A stretch of 64,000 bases of DNA from Galbibacter sp048266365 (GCF_048266365.1 NZ_JBLWZP010000012.1:1-64000); one strand, 5' to 3'; shown: positions 49,760-58,891, counted from the first letter of the stretch. Numbers and translations are program-made. The notes: generated by a model not told the origin, from the sequence alone.

Positions 49760-50200
49760 TTATATCTTTAAGAAGAGCGCCCTCTTCTGATAATCGATAA
49801 TAGCCTTTGATTTTTTTAAAATATCTGCACCTATAATTCCGTGAACAGGAAGTGCCTCATGTCTGGTTAGTGCATTGTTGACATGAGTGAGATCGAATAA
49901 GACAATTTTGATCTTTTTCCGCGACCATTTTGAGATTACAATACTATTTCTCTTGGAAATATGAGTCAACATATTGGAGGCTCCTGCACCTGAAGCCTTG
50001 ATTTCGGACTCTTGGGTGCTGAGGTTAAAATGATCAATGCTGTCTAGGCCAATGCAAGTACTAGATGCTCCTGTATCCAGGATAAAGCGACCTTCAATGT
50101 CATTTATTTTTGCAAGCATTTCCAGGTGATTTGTTTTGGTGAGTGTTAGGGGTACTCTGATATATCCTTTGGTATTTAGGAATTTTTTTAAACTTTGCAT
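49760..50200 (-). CDS. Retropepsin-like aspartic protease
   Basis: A 146-residue clan AA protease. The catalytic motif is ILDTGASST with Asp42, and the second family block HGIIGADILKKSKAIIDY is near the C-terminus, as in bacterial retropepsin-like proteins that act as dimers. The start at 50200 (MQSLKKFLNT) is chosen; an in-frame ATG at 50275 would begin inside the divergent tatD gene and pass through its promoter. The substrate is unknown. It shares a short divergent promoter region with tatD, with a -7 box at 50217-50224 on the minus strand. Confidence 0.85.
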   Translation of the reverse strand: MQSLKKFLNTKGYIRVPLTLTKTNHLEMLAKINDIEGRFILDTGASSTCIGLDSIDHFNLSTQESEIKASGAGASNMLTHISKRNSIVISKWSRKKIKIVLFDLTHVNNALTRHEALPVHGIIGADILKKSKAIIDYQKRALFLKI

Positions 50201-50216
50201 TCTATTTGATTTTATA

Positions 50217-50224
50217 CAAATATA
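50217..50224 (-). promoter_or_regulatory. -7 promoter box of the protease gene
   Basis: Minus-strand TATATTTG fits TANNTTTG, 16 bases before the ATG at 50200. Confidence 0.5.
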
Positions 50225-50238
50225 GCCGTTTAAACTGT

Positions 50239-50246
50239 TATTTTTG
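50239..50246 (+). promoter_or_regulatory. -7 promoter box of tatD, almost leaderless
   Basis: TATTTTTG fits TANNTTTG and ends only 4 bases before the tatD ATG at 50251, so the mRNA would have little or no leader. Confidence 0.5.
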
Positions 50247-50250
50247 CAGC

Positions 50251-51018
50251 ATGATTTTAACAGATACGCATACACATTTATACAGCGAATCCTTTGATGA
50301 GGACAGAGACCAAATGATTCAACGTGCTTTGGATTTAGGAATCAAACGTTTTTTTATACCGGCTATTGATTCTACATACAACCAAGGGATGTTTGATTTA
50401 AAACAGCGCTATCCTGAGTATGTTCATTTAATGACAGGTCTTCATCCGACACATGTCAAGGAAAATTATGATCAGGAGCTTGAGGTGGTAAAAAACCTTT
50501 TGAAACAAGGTTCATTTGTCGCAGTTGGAGAAATTGGGATCGATTTATATTGGGATAAAACATTTTTAAAACAGCAACAGTTTGCCTTTAGAGAGCAGAT
50601 AAAATTAGCCAAACAGTATCAATTGCCTATAGTGATCCATTGTAGAGATGCCTTTGATGAGGTTTTTGAAATTCTAGAAGAAGAAAAGGGTAAGGATTTA
50701 TTTGGGATCTTTCACTGTTTCACAGGAACCTTTGAGCAGGCTAAACTGGCCATATCCTATCAAATGAAACTTGGAATTGGTGGCGTTTCCACTTTTAAAA
50801 ATGGTAAAATCGATCAATTTTTAGATCAAATAGAGATTTCGAACATTGTTCTTGAAACTGATTCTCCGTATTTAGCGCCGGTCCCGTATAGGGGAAAACG
50901 TAATGAAAGTGCGTATTTAATTGAGGTAGCGGCGAGGCTTGCTGCACTATATCAAATTCCTATCGAGCAAGTTGCCCAAATAACTACGGACAACTCAAAA
51001 CAAGTTTTTGGAGTTTAA
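50251..51018 (+). CDS. tatD: TatD-family metal-dependent hydrolase
   Basis: A 255-residue TatD/YcfH-type hydrolase (DNase-like or deacylase-like, amidohydrolase fold). Metal ligands: His7 and His9 in LTDTHTHLY, Glu in VAVGEIGIDLYWD, His in PIVIHCRDA, His in IFHCFTG and Asp in LETDSPYLAP, all in the expected order. The ATG at 50251 gives the usual N-terminus; upstream codons would lie in the promoter. The cellular substrate is not settled for the family. The acyltransferase gene follows 59 bases downstream. Confidence 0.94.
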   Translation: MILTDTHTHLYSESFDEDRDQMIQRALDLGIKRFFIPAIDSTYNQGMFDLKQRYPEYVHLMTGLHPTHVKENYDQELEVVKNLLKQGSFVAVGEIGIDLYWDKTFLKQQQFAFREQIKLAKQYQLPIVIHCRDAFDEVFEILEEEKGKDLFGIFHCFTGTFEQAKLAISYQMKLGIGGVSTFKNGKIDQFLDQIEISNIVLETDSPYLAPVPYRGKRNESAYLIEVAARLAALYQIPIEQVAQITTDNSKQVFGV

Positions 51019-51077
51019 TGCTAGTTTGAAAATTTAATCGACTAAATTTTGTTCCTTTGTCAAAAAGTTAGACAGAA

Positions 51078-52214
51078 GTGATTACTATTGATGATATTCG
51101 GCCTTATTTAGATGACGAGGTAAATGACGCACTTGAAAAAGGGCTGGGTCATCCTATGATTCAGGCTTTGTTACAATTTACATTTCCGGATAAATCCTGG
51201 GATGAAATCTATGAATTAGTACGCTCTTGTAACTCTATTCAAGATTTTCAATCTAAGATCATATATGCGAGTGTCCGCATGGTTATCGATAAAAGTTCGG
51301 AAGGTTTTACCACCTCAGGCTTCGATAAGTTGGATCCTAATCAGACTTATTTATATATCAGCAACCATAGGGACATTATACTTGATACGTCACTTTTAAA
51401 CGTTGCGCTATTAGATAATGGACTTGTTATGACCGCATCGGCTATAGGCAATAACCTTGTCAAGAAGCCATTTTTGATGGAATTAGCTAAGTTGAACAGG
51501 AGTTTTCTCATTATGAGGGATCTTCCGCCAAGAGAGATGTTGAAAGCCTCTAAAATGGTTTCTCAGTATATAAGAGATTTATTGGAAAAAGACGATAGAT
51601 CGGTTTGGATTGCGCAAAGAGAAGGCAGGACAAAAGATGGCAATGACCTCACTCAACAAGGGGTACTTAAAATGATTGCTCTAGCGCACAACGAACTATC
51701 AGTGATGGATTATTTTAAGAAATTAAGGATCGTTCCTGTGTCTATCTCATATGAATTTGATCCTACAGATATATTGAAGATTCCTGAATTGATGGCCAAA
51801 CATCATGATATTGAATATGTAAAGTCAAATAATGAGGATTTTAATAGTATTCTCAAAGGAGCTACTGGTCATAAGAAGCGAATTCATATCACAGCTGGAA
51901 CGGTAATGGAGGCTGAATTGGACAGCATTGGTCAAAGCGGAGAAACGCTAAATAAGCAGTATCAGCTGTTGGCGGATGTAATCGACAATAAAATTCACAA
52001 AAACTATCATCTTTGGCCTTCTAATTATATGGCCTATGATATGTTGAATAAGGTGGATACCTTCAAGGATAAATACAGTGAAAAGGAAATGCGGCAATTT
52101 CAACGCAGAATTCACCGACGGGTTGAGGACAACAATGAAATAGCGCTTCAAAACTTCTTGCTCATGTATGCCAATCCTGTAGTCAATCAGCTAAATCAAG
52201 AACATGCAGGCTAA
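51078..52214 (+). CDS. PlsC-like glycerol acyltransferase
   Basis: A 378-residue acyltransferase of the 1-acyl-glycerol-3-phosphate acyltransferase superfamily. Acyl-transfer motif: SNHRDIILD (NH-x4-D type, about residues 95-103). Second motif: AQREGRTKDGND (about 180-191), the variant of the EGTR block. No membrane segments are clear. The start codon is GTG at 51078. Its end overlaps the ansA start by 11 bases, so the two are translated as an operon. It may act on phospholipids or on an amino-acid-based lipid; the acceptor cannot be inferred from sequence. Confidence 0.88.
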   Translation: MITIDDIRPYLDDEVNDALEKGLGHPMIQALLQFTFPDKSWDEIYELVRSCNSIQDFQSKIIYASVRMVIDKSSEGFTTSGFDKLDPNQTYLYISNHRDIILDTSLLNVALLDNGLVMTASAIGNNLVKKPFLMELAKLNRSFLIMRDLPPREMLKASKMVSQYIRDLLEKDDRSVWIAQREGRTKDGNDLTQQGVLKMIALAHNELSVMDYFKKLRIVPVSISYEFDPTDILKIPELMAKHHDIEYVKSNNEDFNSILKGATGHKKRIHITAGTVMEAELDSIGQSGETLNKQYQLLADVIDNKIHKNYHLWPSNYMAYDMLNKVDTFKDKYSEKEMRQFQRRIHRRVEDNNEIALQNFLLMYANPVVNQLNQEHAG

Positions 52215-53223
52215 AATTCTGTTGATATATACTGGAGGAACCATAGGAATGGTGAAGGACTTTGAAACAGGTGAACTTCGCGCTTTTGATTTCGATCAAT
52301 TGCTAAGCAGAATTCCTGAACTTACACAACTGGATTGCGATATCCAAAGCATGTCCTTTGAATCACCCATCGATTCTTCCAATATGAATCCAGATTGTTG
52401 GGTTAAATTGGCAGAAATAATAGAAGATAATTATCATCAATTTGATGGCTTTGTTATTTTACATGGGAGTGATACGATGAGTTATTCTTCCTCTGCATTG
52501 AGTTTTATGCTTGAGAACCTGTCCAAGCCTGTAATTTTTACTGGATCACAACTCCCTATTGGGGATTTGAGAACCGATGCAAAAGAAAATTTAATTACCT
52601 CCATTCAAATTGCATCCCTACAAAAAAATGGTGAATCTATTATCAAAGAGGTTTGTTTGTATTTTGAATACAAATTGTATCGTGCTAACCGCACAACAAA
52701 GATTAATGCAGAGCACTTTGAGGCATTTACCTCTTTGAATTATCCAACGCTTGCTGAGAGTGGAGTGCATTTAAGGGTTCACGAGGAATATTTGCTAAAA
52801 CCAAACAAAAAACAGTTAAAAGTCCATAAAAATCTTGATCCCAATATCGCTTTAATAAAATTGTTCCCCGGAATCACCGAAAATACCCTAAATTGCATTC
52901 TTACTAACCCAAAAATTAAAGCAATTGTATTAGAAACCTATGGAGCTGGTAATGCTCCGACCGCAGAATGGTTTGAAAAAGCGTTAAAAAATGCGATTGA
53001 ATCTGGTAAAATAATTGTAAATATTACACAATGTTCAGGTGGAAGCGTCATAATGGGTCGTTATGAGACCAGTTCTCACCTAAAAAATTTAGGAATTATT
53101 AGCGGAAAAGACATTACAACGGAGGCTGCACTTGCCAAGCTTATGTTTTTGTTGGGTAGTAATATTGAGCCTAAAGTGTTCAAAACCATATATGAAGCCT
53201 CATTAAGAGGAGAAATGAGTTAA
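52204..53223 (+). CDS. ansA: Type I (cytosolic) L-asparaginase
   Basis: A 339-residue asparaginase that hydrolyses L-asparagine to aspartate and ammonia. The first catalytic block YTGGTIGMV has Thr13 and the second is LHGSDTMSYSSSALSFML with the Thr-Asp pair; KKV-type Lys sits in the DAKENLITS region. No signal peptide, so cytosolic type I. The gene overlaps the preceding acyltransferase gene by 11 bases. tRNA-Ser follows 70 bases later. Confidence 0.94.
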   Translation: MQAKILLIYTGGTIGMVKDFETGELRAFDFDQLLSRIPELTQLDCDIQSMSFESPIDSSNMNPDCWVKLAEIIEDNYHQFDGFVILHGSDTMSYSSSALSFMLENLSKPVIFTGSQLPIGDLRTDAKENLITSIQIASLQKNGESIIKEVCLYFEYKLYRANRTTKINAEHFEAFTSLNYPTLAESGVHLRVHEEYLLKPNKKQLKVHKNLDPNIALIKLFPGITENTLNCILTNPKIKAIVLETYGAGNAPTAEWFEKALKNAIESGKIIVNITQCSGGSVIMGRYETSSHLKNLGIISGKDITTEAALAKLMFLLGSNIEPKVFKTIYEASLRGEMS

Positions 53224-53293
53224 AATTAACTACATATATTTTAACAACTAAAAAAAAATTCGTTATTTGGCGCCTTAAAGCTATTGATATTAC

Positions 53294-53381
53294 AGAGAGG
53301 TGGCCGAGTGGTCGAAGGCGCACGCCTGGAAAGTGTGTATACGTCACAAGCGTATCGAGGGTTCGAATCCCTTCCTCTCTG
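53294..53381 (+). tRNA. tRNA-Ser (GGA)
   Basis: An 88-base class II tRNA. Acceptor stem AGAGAGG/CCTCTCT with discriminator G, D-arm GTGGCCGAGTGG, anticodon arm CACGC-CTGGAAA-GTGTG with anticodon GGA, a long variable arm and T-arm GGGTTCGAATCCC. No encoded CCA, as usual in Bacteroidota. It reads UCC and UCU codons. Confidence 0.97.
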
Positions 53382-53456
53382 CTGTAGTTTTAATGTTTAA
53401 TAACATTTTTTTTTTATATTTAACCCTATTAACGAACAAATTTAAGTTTAGAAGAA

Positions 53457-54269
53457 ATGAAAAAACTATTCTCTATTCTGGCTATCGCTGGATTATTGGC
53501 TTTTAATGCAACTACAGCCAACGCTAAGGAGTTGACTCCTGAAGGTCCTGAACAAATTTCAGAAATTGTTGCTTTTCATGGTGCTACAACAGCATTCGTA
53601 CAAGATGACGCTGCTTCTGCTGCGACTGAAGAAACTTCACCAAGTTTTCACCAAGTTTTAAAAGATAAATTTATTGAAGGTGGTGCAGGCTTTATGGGTA
53701 TTGTACTATTGTGTTTGATTCTTGGTTTAGCTGTAGCTATTGAAAGAATTATTTTCTTGAACATGGCAACTACAAACACTAACAAACTAGCACAACAAAT
53801 TGAAGATGCTTTGGCTTCTGGAGGTGTTGAAGCTGCTAAAGAAGTTTGTAGAAACACTAAAGGTCCAGTTGCTTCTATCTACTATCAAGGTCTTGACAGA
53901 GTTGACGAAGGTATTGACGCAGCTGAAAAAGCAGTTGTTGCTTATGGTGGAGTTCAAATGGGTCAATTAGAGAAAAATGTTTCTTGGTTGTCTTTATTCA
54001 TCGCTATCGCACCGATGCTTGGTTTCATGGGAACAGTAATCGGGATGATTCAGGCATTTGATAAAATTAGTGCTGCTGGTGGACTTGACGCATCTTTGAT
54101 CGCAGGTGATATTCAGGTAGCATTATTGACTACAGTATTTGGTCTTATCGTGGCTATTATTCTACAGGTGTTCTACAACTATATTATCGCTAAAATCGAT
54201 AGTATCATCAACAGTATGGAAGATGCTTCTATTACTTTAGTTGATTTGTTAGTATCGCACAAGAAATAA
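53457..54269 (+). CDS. exbB: MotA/TolQ/ExbB proton channel protein
   Basis: A 270-residue inner-membrane proton channel subunit. An N-terminal signal-like hydrophobic segment (1-21) and an extra periplasmic stretch (22-75) precede the ExbB core: TM1 at about 75-95 (GIVLLCLILGLAVAIERII), then a cytoplasmic loop (QIEDALASGGVEAAKE) and TM2/TM3 (LSLFIAIAPMLGFMGTVIGM and VALLTTVFGLIVAIILQV). It forms with ExbD the energy unit that drives TonB-dependent uptake, here presumably including the SusC system. It begins the operon exbB-X-exbD-exbD. Confidence 0.93.
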   Translation: MKKLFSILAIAGLLAFNATTANAKELTPEGPEQISEIVAFHGATTAFVQDDAASAATEETSPSFHQVLKDKFIEGGAGFMGIVLLCLILGLAVAIERIIFLNMATTNTNKLAQQIEDALASGGVEAAKEVCRNTKGPVASIYYQGLDRVDEGIDAAEKAVVAYGGVQMGQLEKNVSWLSLFIAIAPMLGFMGTVIGMIQAFDKISAAGGLDASLIAGDIQVALLTTVFGLIVAIILQVFYNYIIAKIDSIINSMEDASITLVDLLVSHKK

Positions 54270-54310
54270 GAGTATAACACTGATTTAAAGATCAATTAAA
54301 TTAAAAAATT

Positions 54311-54754
54311 ATGTATAAAATAGCTAAAATTATAGCAATTATACTTGGAGTGGTCGGATTGATCCTTTGGGTGCTAATTGCTAGAGCTGATAGCGATGTG
54401 GTAGCACAGTCTGGTAGTAGCGCCAACAATGTTGTTGGTTTAATGCTTACTTTGGGCGTTTGGACTACTATTATTGTTGCCATTGCTACATTGTTATTTT
54501 CTTTGGTAGGACTTGCATCGGAACCAGCTAAACTCAAAAAAGCGCTACTTTCAGTTGGTGTTTTTGCGGTGGTTGCTTTGATAAGTTACTTGCTTGCTAC
54601 TTCTGATGGATTTGACTTTGATAAAATGGCGGATAAAGGTATCTCAGTCTCAACGGGAACCGTTAAATTGGTTGACGCGGGATTATGGACATTTTATATT
54701 CTTGCTGTATTGGCAGTGTTAGCCATGGTTCTAGGAAGTTTTAAAAAACAATAA
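54311..54754 (+). CDS. Four-helix membrane protein in the exb operon
   Basis: A 147-residue protein with four hydrophobic segments at about 5-24, 43-66, 73-95 and 120-143 and almost no loops. No family motif. It lies between exbB (41 bases) and the first exbD (10 bases), an arrangement seen in Bacteroidota, and may help assemble or tune the ExbBD channel. The function is not proven. Confidence 0.75.
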   Translation: MYKIAKIIAIILGVVGLILWVLIARADSDVVAQSGSSANNVVGLMLTLGVWTTIIVAIATLLFSLVGLASEPAKLKKALLSVGVFAVVALISYLLATSDGFDFDKMADKGISVSTGTVKLVDAGLWTFYILAVLAVLAMVLGSFKKQ

Positions 54755-54764
54755 ATAAGTAATT

Positions 54765-55388
54765 ATGGGAAGAAATAGAAATGCACCACCAGAGGTGAAT
54801 GCAGGGTCGATGGCAGATATCGCATTTTTACTTCTGATCTTTTTCTTGGTAACGACTACCATAGAAACTGACTCGGGGTTAGATCGTAAATTACCACCTA
54901 TTGAACCGCCAGAAAATCCGCCTGTTATTAGGCAGAAAAATATCTTCACCGTGGTTGTCAATAAAGACAATCAGTTATTTGTTGAGGAAGAGTTAATGGA
55001 GCTTAAAGACTTGAGAGCTGCTGCTGTTGATTTTTTAGATAACGGTGGTGGAGTAGGTCAGGATGGTGAGGCATGTGATTATTGTCAAGGGTCCAGAGAT
55101 CCTGAATCTTCAGATCATCCATCTAAAGCGATTATTTCATTGCAGAATGACAGGTTGACGGAATACGGAACTTATATTGCGGTTCAGAATGAATTAGTTG
55201 GAGCATATAATGAGCTAAGAAATCGTGAAGGGGAGCGTTTATACGGAAAGACCTTTACCGATATGAATACGCTTTTTTTAGATCCAAAAACACCGGATGA
55301 TGTCAAGGATGACTTGAAGCCTAAGTTGGAGAAAATCCAGGAGATGTATCCTCAGAAATTATCTGAAGCAGAACCAAAGACTAATTAA
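54765..55388 (+). CDS. exbD: ExbD/TolR-family protein 1
   Basis: A 207-residue ExbD with the single membrane helix at about 17-38 (MADIAFLLLIFFLVTTT), including the proton-carrying Asp19. The periplasmic domain follows. Compared with an average ExbD (130-150 residues) it has an insert with a Cys pair (EACDYCQG) near residues 101-108, which could form a disulfide in the periplasm. It is followed 17 bases later by a second ExbD gene. Confidence 0.92.
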   Translation: MGRNRNAPPEVNAGSMADIAFLLLIFFLVTTTIETDSGLDRKLPPIEPPENPPVIRQKNIFTVVVNKDNQLFVEEELMELKDLRAAAVDFLDNGGGVGQDGEACDYCQGSRDPESSDHPSKAIISLQNDRLTEYGTYIAVQNELVGAYNELRNREGERLYGKTFTDMNTLFLDPKTPDDVKDDLKPKLEKIQEMYPQKLSEAEPKTN

Positions 55389-55405
55389 AACTAGTACAAT
55401 CTATT

Positions 55406-55888
55406 ATGGCAAAGTTCAATAAGAAAAAACAAGGGGATTTACCAGCGGTTTCAACCGCATCATTGCCGGATATCGTTTTCATGTTGCTGTTTTTCTTCAT
55501 GACGGTAACCTCAATGAAGGATAGTTCTCTTATGATCAAAAATGAATTGCCTTATGCAGATCAGGTTCAAACGCTTGACAAAAAGGATAGGGTGATATAT
55601 ATTTATGCAGGAAAACCTAGCGCACGTTACCAAGATCAATTTGGTAATCTACCAAAAATTCAACTTAACGATAAGTTCGCTAATGTTGATGAGGTGGCTA
55701 ACTATGTACTTGCAGAAAGAGCTTCAAAGCGAGAGGAGTTACAAAATGTACTTACTACAGCTTTGAAAGTAGATTATGAGACCAATATGGGTCTTGTGTC
55801 TGATATAAAACAAGAGTTAAGAAAAGTCAATGCACTTAAAATTAACTATACAACTAGAAGTGGTAGTGCTTTTGAGAATGTAAAATAA
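55406..55888 (+). CDS. exbD: ExbD/TolR-family protein 2
   Basis: A 160-residue ExbD with a membrane helix at about 20-40 (LPDIVFMLLFFFMTVTS) and the conserved Asp22. The periplasmic domain is shorter than that of the first ExbD and lacks the Cys pair. Two different ExbD proteins in one operon suggest a mixed ExbB-ExbD complex. The operon ends at the terminator 55918-55950. Confidence 0.92.
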   Translation: MAKFNKKKQGDLPAVSTASLPDIVFMLLFFFMTVTSMKDSSLMIKNELPYADQVQTLDKKDRVIYIYAGKPSARYQDQFGNLPKIQLNDKFANVDEVANYVLAERASKREELQNVLTTALKVDYETNMGLVSDIKQELRKVNALKINYTTRSGSAFENVK

Positions 55889-55917
55889 GTAGTTCTATTT
55901 CATATAAACTTATGTTT

Positions 55918-55950
55918 AAAAAACGCTTCTGATTTCAGAAGCGTTTTTTA
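55918..55950 (+). terminator. Terminator of the exb operon
   Basis: AAACGCTTCT (55921-55930) pairs with AGAAGCGTTT (55937-55946), with a further T-run. Confidence 0.85.
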
Positions 55951-56008
55951 TTAATTTTACAATGACGTTAGCTAAGATGATTTATTTTGTCCTAATCGAA
56001 ATTGACAT

Positions 56009-56719
56009 ATGATTTTAAAATCCTATAAACACCTAGTATTTGCATTGTTCTTCCTTTGTGGTGGATGGCTCTGGGCACAACAAGATACTATCGTTATTGT
56101 AGATCCTGATGCAAAATATTTCGAGGATCAATTCTACTTTGGGGTGAATTACAATGTGCTAGTTGGAGCACCCAAAGGAATTAGCCAAAATAGTTTTTCT
56201 TCAGGTATTATGGGCGGTTTTATCAAAGACTTTCCATTGAATAAAAGAAGAAATGTCGGTTTTGGTCTTGGGGTGGGCTTGTCCATCAATACTATTTATA
56301 GTGATCTGATGGCTACTAAAAACGACAATGGTACCATTAGCTATCAAGAAGTACCTGAAGATGTTGATTACAATAGAAATAAGCTAACCATGCATTTTGT
56401 GGAGTTTCCATTGGAGTTTCGATGGCGTTCCTCTCGAGCTGAAGACTATAGATTCTGGAGAATCTATTCTGGTATTAGACTTCAATACCTTTTTAGTGGC
56501 GGTTCAAAGTTTGTTACTGATACTAAACGAATCAGCTTCTCAAATAGTGACATACGAGATTTTCAATACGGAATCTATCTTAGTTTTGGATATAATACCT
56601 GGAACTTTTATGCACAATACAATCTTACCAATATCTTCGAAGATGAGCGATATTTGATGGATGGAGAACCCTTGGATATCAATCTTATTAAAGCAGGCTT
56701 GATCTTCTACATTTTTTAG
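56009..56719 (+). CDS. PorT-family / porin-like outer-membrane beta-barrel protein
   Basis: A 236-residue exported protein with signal peptide 1-23 (GGWLWAQ) and a barrel of about eight strands: FYFGVNYNVLVGAPK, NVGFGLGVGLSINTIYS, TMHFVEFPLEFRWRSS, RIYSGIRLQYLFSGG, FQYGIYLSFGYNTWNFYAQY, ending LIKAGLIFYIF. The PF13568-like start and the EFPLEFRWR strand mark the PorT family group. True PorT of type IX secretion belongs to this group, but nothing here proves that role. It follows the exb operon but has its own gap of 120 bases. Confidence 0.8.
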   Translation: MILKSYKHLVFALFFLCGGWLWAQQDTIVIVDPDAKYFEDQFYFGVNYNVLVGAPKGISQNSFSSGIMGGFIKDFPLNKRRNVGFGLGVGLSINTIYSDLMATKNDNGTISYQEVPEDVDYNRNKLTMHFVEFPLEFRWRSSRAEDYRFWRIYSGIRLQYLFSGGSKFVTDTKRISFSNSDIRDFQYGIYLSFGYNTWNFYAQYNLTNIFEDERYLMDGEPLDINLIKAGLIFYIF

Positions 56720-56729
56720 GATGGTCTTG

Positions 56730-57335
56730 CTATAACCACATACTAAATAAGGTAAACTGAGGCAATATACCTATAACGGATCCTATTACTATTTCTGTCA
56801 CGCTGTGGCGTTCCAAATATAGTCTCGAGGTGGCGACGGCTCCCACACACATTATAAGCACCTCAATTAATACAATAAGGTTTGTTTGGAAATGTATTGA
56901 GAGCCCAATTACAAACGTAGTCACGCCCCAAATGCCCATCATGTGCATACTTGCTTTAAAATTCATGTACACTAAGAAAAGGCAGCTTATAAGGGTGCCT
57001 AGGACCCCCATAAAAAAGAAATACAGTTCATGTGATATGGAACTCGGTGTAATCTTTACTATAGTGATGTAGGTCACTATAATGCATAGATATAACGGGA
57101 TTTTGCGTTCATTTATATCGGTGAGATCCTTGTGCGTCACCCAGCCTAAGTTTCTCAATAGCAAATAAAATAAATACGGAATTACAACGGTGATTATTAG
57201 AATCCCCAAGAGTACCAATCGTTTGGTTCGCTCTGGTGTATATCGAGGTGATATGAAAAAATAGATCAGCGCACCTGCTAAGGGCATCAGGATAGGGTTA
57301 AATAAAAGACTTATGGCCTTTGAAGCAAACCGCAT
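56730..57335 (-). CDS. PAP2-like membrane protein
   Basis: A 201-residue protein with about six membrane helices. The late motifs NFKASMHMMGIWG and SRLYLERHSVTEIVIGSVIGI resemble the His-containing blocks of PAP2 phosphatases (SxxxxH and SRxxxxxHxxxDxxxG), though the first block (KxxxxxxRP) is not clear, so activity is uncertain. Its ATG overlaps the rpoN stop by one base (TAATG), so it is translated with rpoN. The partner role is unknown; this rpoN-adjacent membrane gene is frequent in Flavobacteriaceae. Confidence 0.75.
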   Translation of the reverse strand: MRFASKAISLLFNPILMPLAGALIYFFISPRYTPERTKRLVLLGILIITVVIPYLFYLLLRNLGWVTHKDLTDINERKIPLYLCIIVTYITIVKITPSSISHELYFFFMGVLGTLISCLFLVYMNFKASMHMMGIWGVTTFVIGLSIHFQTNLIVLIEVLIMCVGAVATSRLYLERHSVTEIVIGSVIGILPQFTLFSMWL

Positions 57336-58795
57336 TAGATTTCTTTTCTTAAGCGCGCCACTGGAATACTAAGCTGTTCCCTGTATTTAGCGATCGTTCT
57401 ACGTGCAATCGGGTATCCTTTACCCTTGAGTATTGCTGCTAGTTTATCATCTGTTAGAGGCTTTCTTTTGTCTTCTTCCAAGATTACCGTTTCTAAAATC
57501 TTTTTGATCTCTCTAGTGGATACATCTTCACCTTCATCATTCTTCATTGATTCTGAAAAGAAGTCTTTGATGAGCTTGGTACCATAAGGGGTGTCAACGT
57601 ATTTGCTGTTGGCAACTCTGGAGACTGTCGATACGTCCATGTCTATGGCCTCAGCAATATCTTTGAGGATCATGGGTTTTAATTTGCGTTCATCCCCAGT
57701 TAAAAAATACTCCTGTTGATAATGCATAATACAATTCATGGTGACAAATAAGGTCTCTTGCCTTTGTTTGATGGCTTCAATAAACCATTTAGCAGCATCT
57801 AACTTCTGTTTAATAAATAAAACAGCATCCTTGTGAGTTTTTGATTTGATCTTACTGTCTTTATACCCTTTAAGCATATTGTTGTAGGTATGCGATACAT
57901 GTAAATCAGGCGCATTTCTACCATTCAAACTTAATTCAAGCTCGCCGTCCATAATGCGAATCGTGAAATCCGGAACCACATGTTCTACCATGCGATTACT
58001 ACCGGCATAGGATCCTCCTGGTTTTGGGTTAAGCCGTTCTATTTCATGAATTGCCTTTCTAAGATCCTCTTCAGTAGTATTGTGTTTTACAATTAGCTTT
58101 TCGTAATGCTTTTTGGTGAATTGTTCAAAGGAACGCTCTAAAATATCGGTTGCTAAGACTACTGCATCAGTTGGCTCTTTTCGGTGTAGTTGCAGGAGTA
58201 AACACTCTCTGAGGTCCCTCGCACAAACACCGGCAGGATCTAAATGTTGAACAATGAGTAACACTTTTTCAACTTGCTCTTGCTCACTATAAATATTTTG
58301 GGTAAACGCTAAATCATCTACGATATCGGCGATTTCCCTACGTATGTATCCACTTTCGTCTACACTGCCGATTAGGAATTCTGCAATTTCACGTTCATTT
58401 TCTTTTAAACTAAAGGTGTTGAGCTGATTTAATAAATGTTGATGGAATGAAGTTCCAGCTGCATAAGGTACTGATCTTTCTTCATCGTCACTACTGTAGT
58501 TATTTGCTTGTAGTCGGTATTCAGGAATTTCATCATCACTTAGATATTCATCTACATTAATATCCTCTGCATTAATCTTTTCACTATCAAAATCATCTTG
58601 GAAATCATCCTCATATTCATCAGAATCATATTCTGAAGATTCTTCTTTACCACTTTCTAAAGCAGGATTCTCTTCGAGTTCTTGTTTGAGACGTTGTTCA
58701 AAAGCTTGAGTCGGCAACTGAATCAGTTTCATCAACTGTATCTGCTGCGGCGATAATTTCTGAGATAGTTTAAACTGTAATTGTTGTTTTAGCAT
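57335..58795 (-). CDS. rpoN: RNA polymerase sigma-54 factor
   Basis: A 486-residue sigma-54. Region I is Gln/Leu-rich at the N-terminus (LQFKLSQKLSPQQIQLMKLI in the first 25 residues) and binds core polymerase and activators. Region II is acidic (about 45-95, Asp/Glu-rich). Region III contains the core-binding part and the helix-turn-helix, and the RpoN box ARRTIAKYR is near residue 465. It directs transcription from -24/-12 promoters and needs an AAA activator. It overlaps the PAP2-like gene by one base and follows asnS (97 bases, with a terminator between). Confidence 0.97.
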   Translation of the reverse strand: MLKQQLQFKLSQKLSPQQIQLMKLIQLPTQAFEQRLKQELEENPALESGKEESSEYDSDEYEDDFQDDFDSEKINAEDINVDEYLSDDEIPEYRLQANNYSSDDEERSVPYAAGTSFHQHLLNQLNTFSLKENEREIAEFLIGSVDESGYIRREIADIVDDLAFTQNIYSEQEQVEKVLLIVQHLDPAGVCARDLRECLLLQLHRKEPTDAVVLATDILERSFEQFTKKHYEKLIVKHNTTEEDLRKAIHEIERLNPKPGGSYAGSNRMVEHVVPDFTIRIMDGELELSLNGRNAPDLHVSHTYNNMLKGYKDSKIKSKTHKDAVLFIKQKLDAAKWFIEAIKQRQETLFVTMNCIMHYQQEYFLTGDERKLKPMILKDIAEAIDMDVSTVSRVANSKYVDTPYGTKLIKDFFSESMKNDEGEDVSTREIKKILETVILEEDKRKPLTDDKLAAILKGKGYPIARRTIAKYREQLSIPVARLRKEI

Positions 58796-58826
58796 TATCC
58801 TTCAACCTTGCTTTTTGTATAAATTT

Positions 58827-58867
58827 AAAAAAACTAGCCTTATGAAGCCAATCCAAAGCTAGTTTTT
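58827..58867 (-). terminator. Terminator after asnS
   Basis: AAAAACTAGC (58829-58838) pairs with GCTAGTTTTT (58858-58867). On the minus strand it is followed by a T-run just after the asnS stop. Confidence 0.75.
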
Positions 58868-58891
58868 AATGATAATATACGTTATTTTTAA

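Noticed and set aside
53300..53506. Open frame starting inside tRNA-Ser
   Set aside because: Its first third is the tRNA itself and the rest is the exbB promoter and start in another frame.
56009..56719. Naming the barrel PorT of type IX secretion
   Set aside because: The family group fits, but other members of it have unrelated roles and no type IX gene is next to it.
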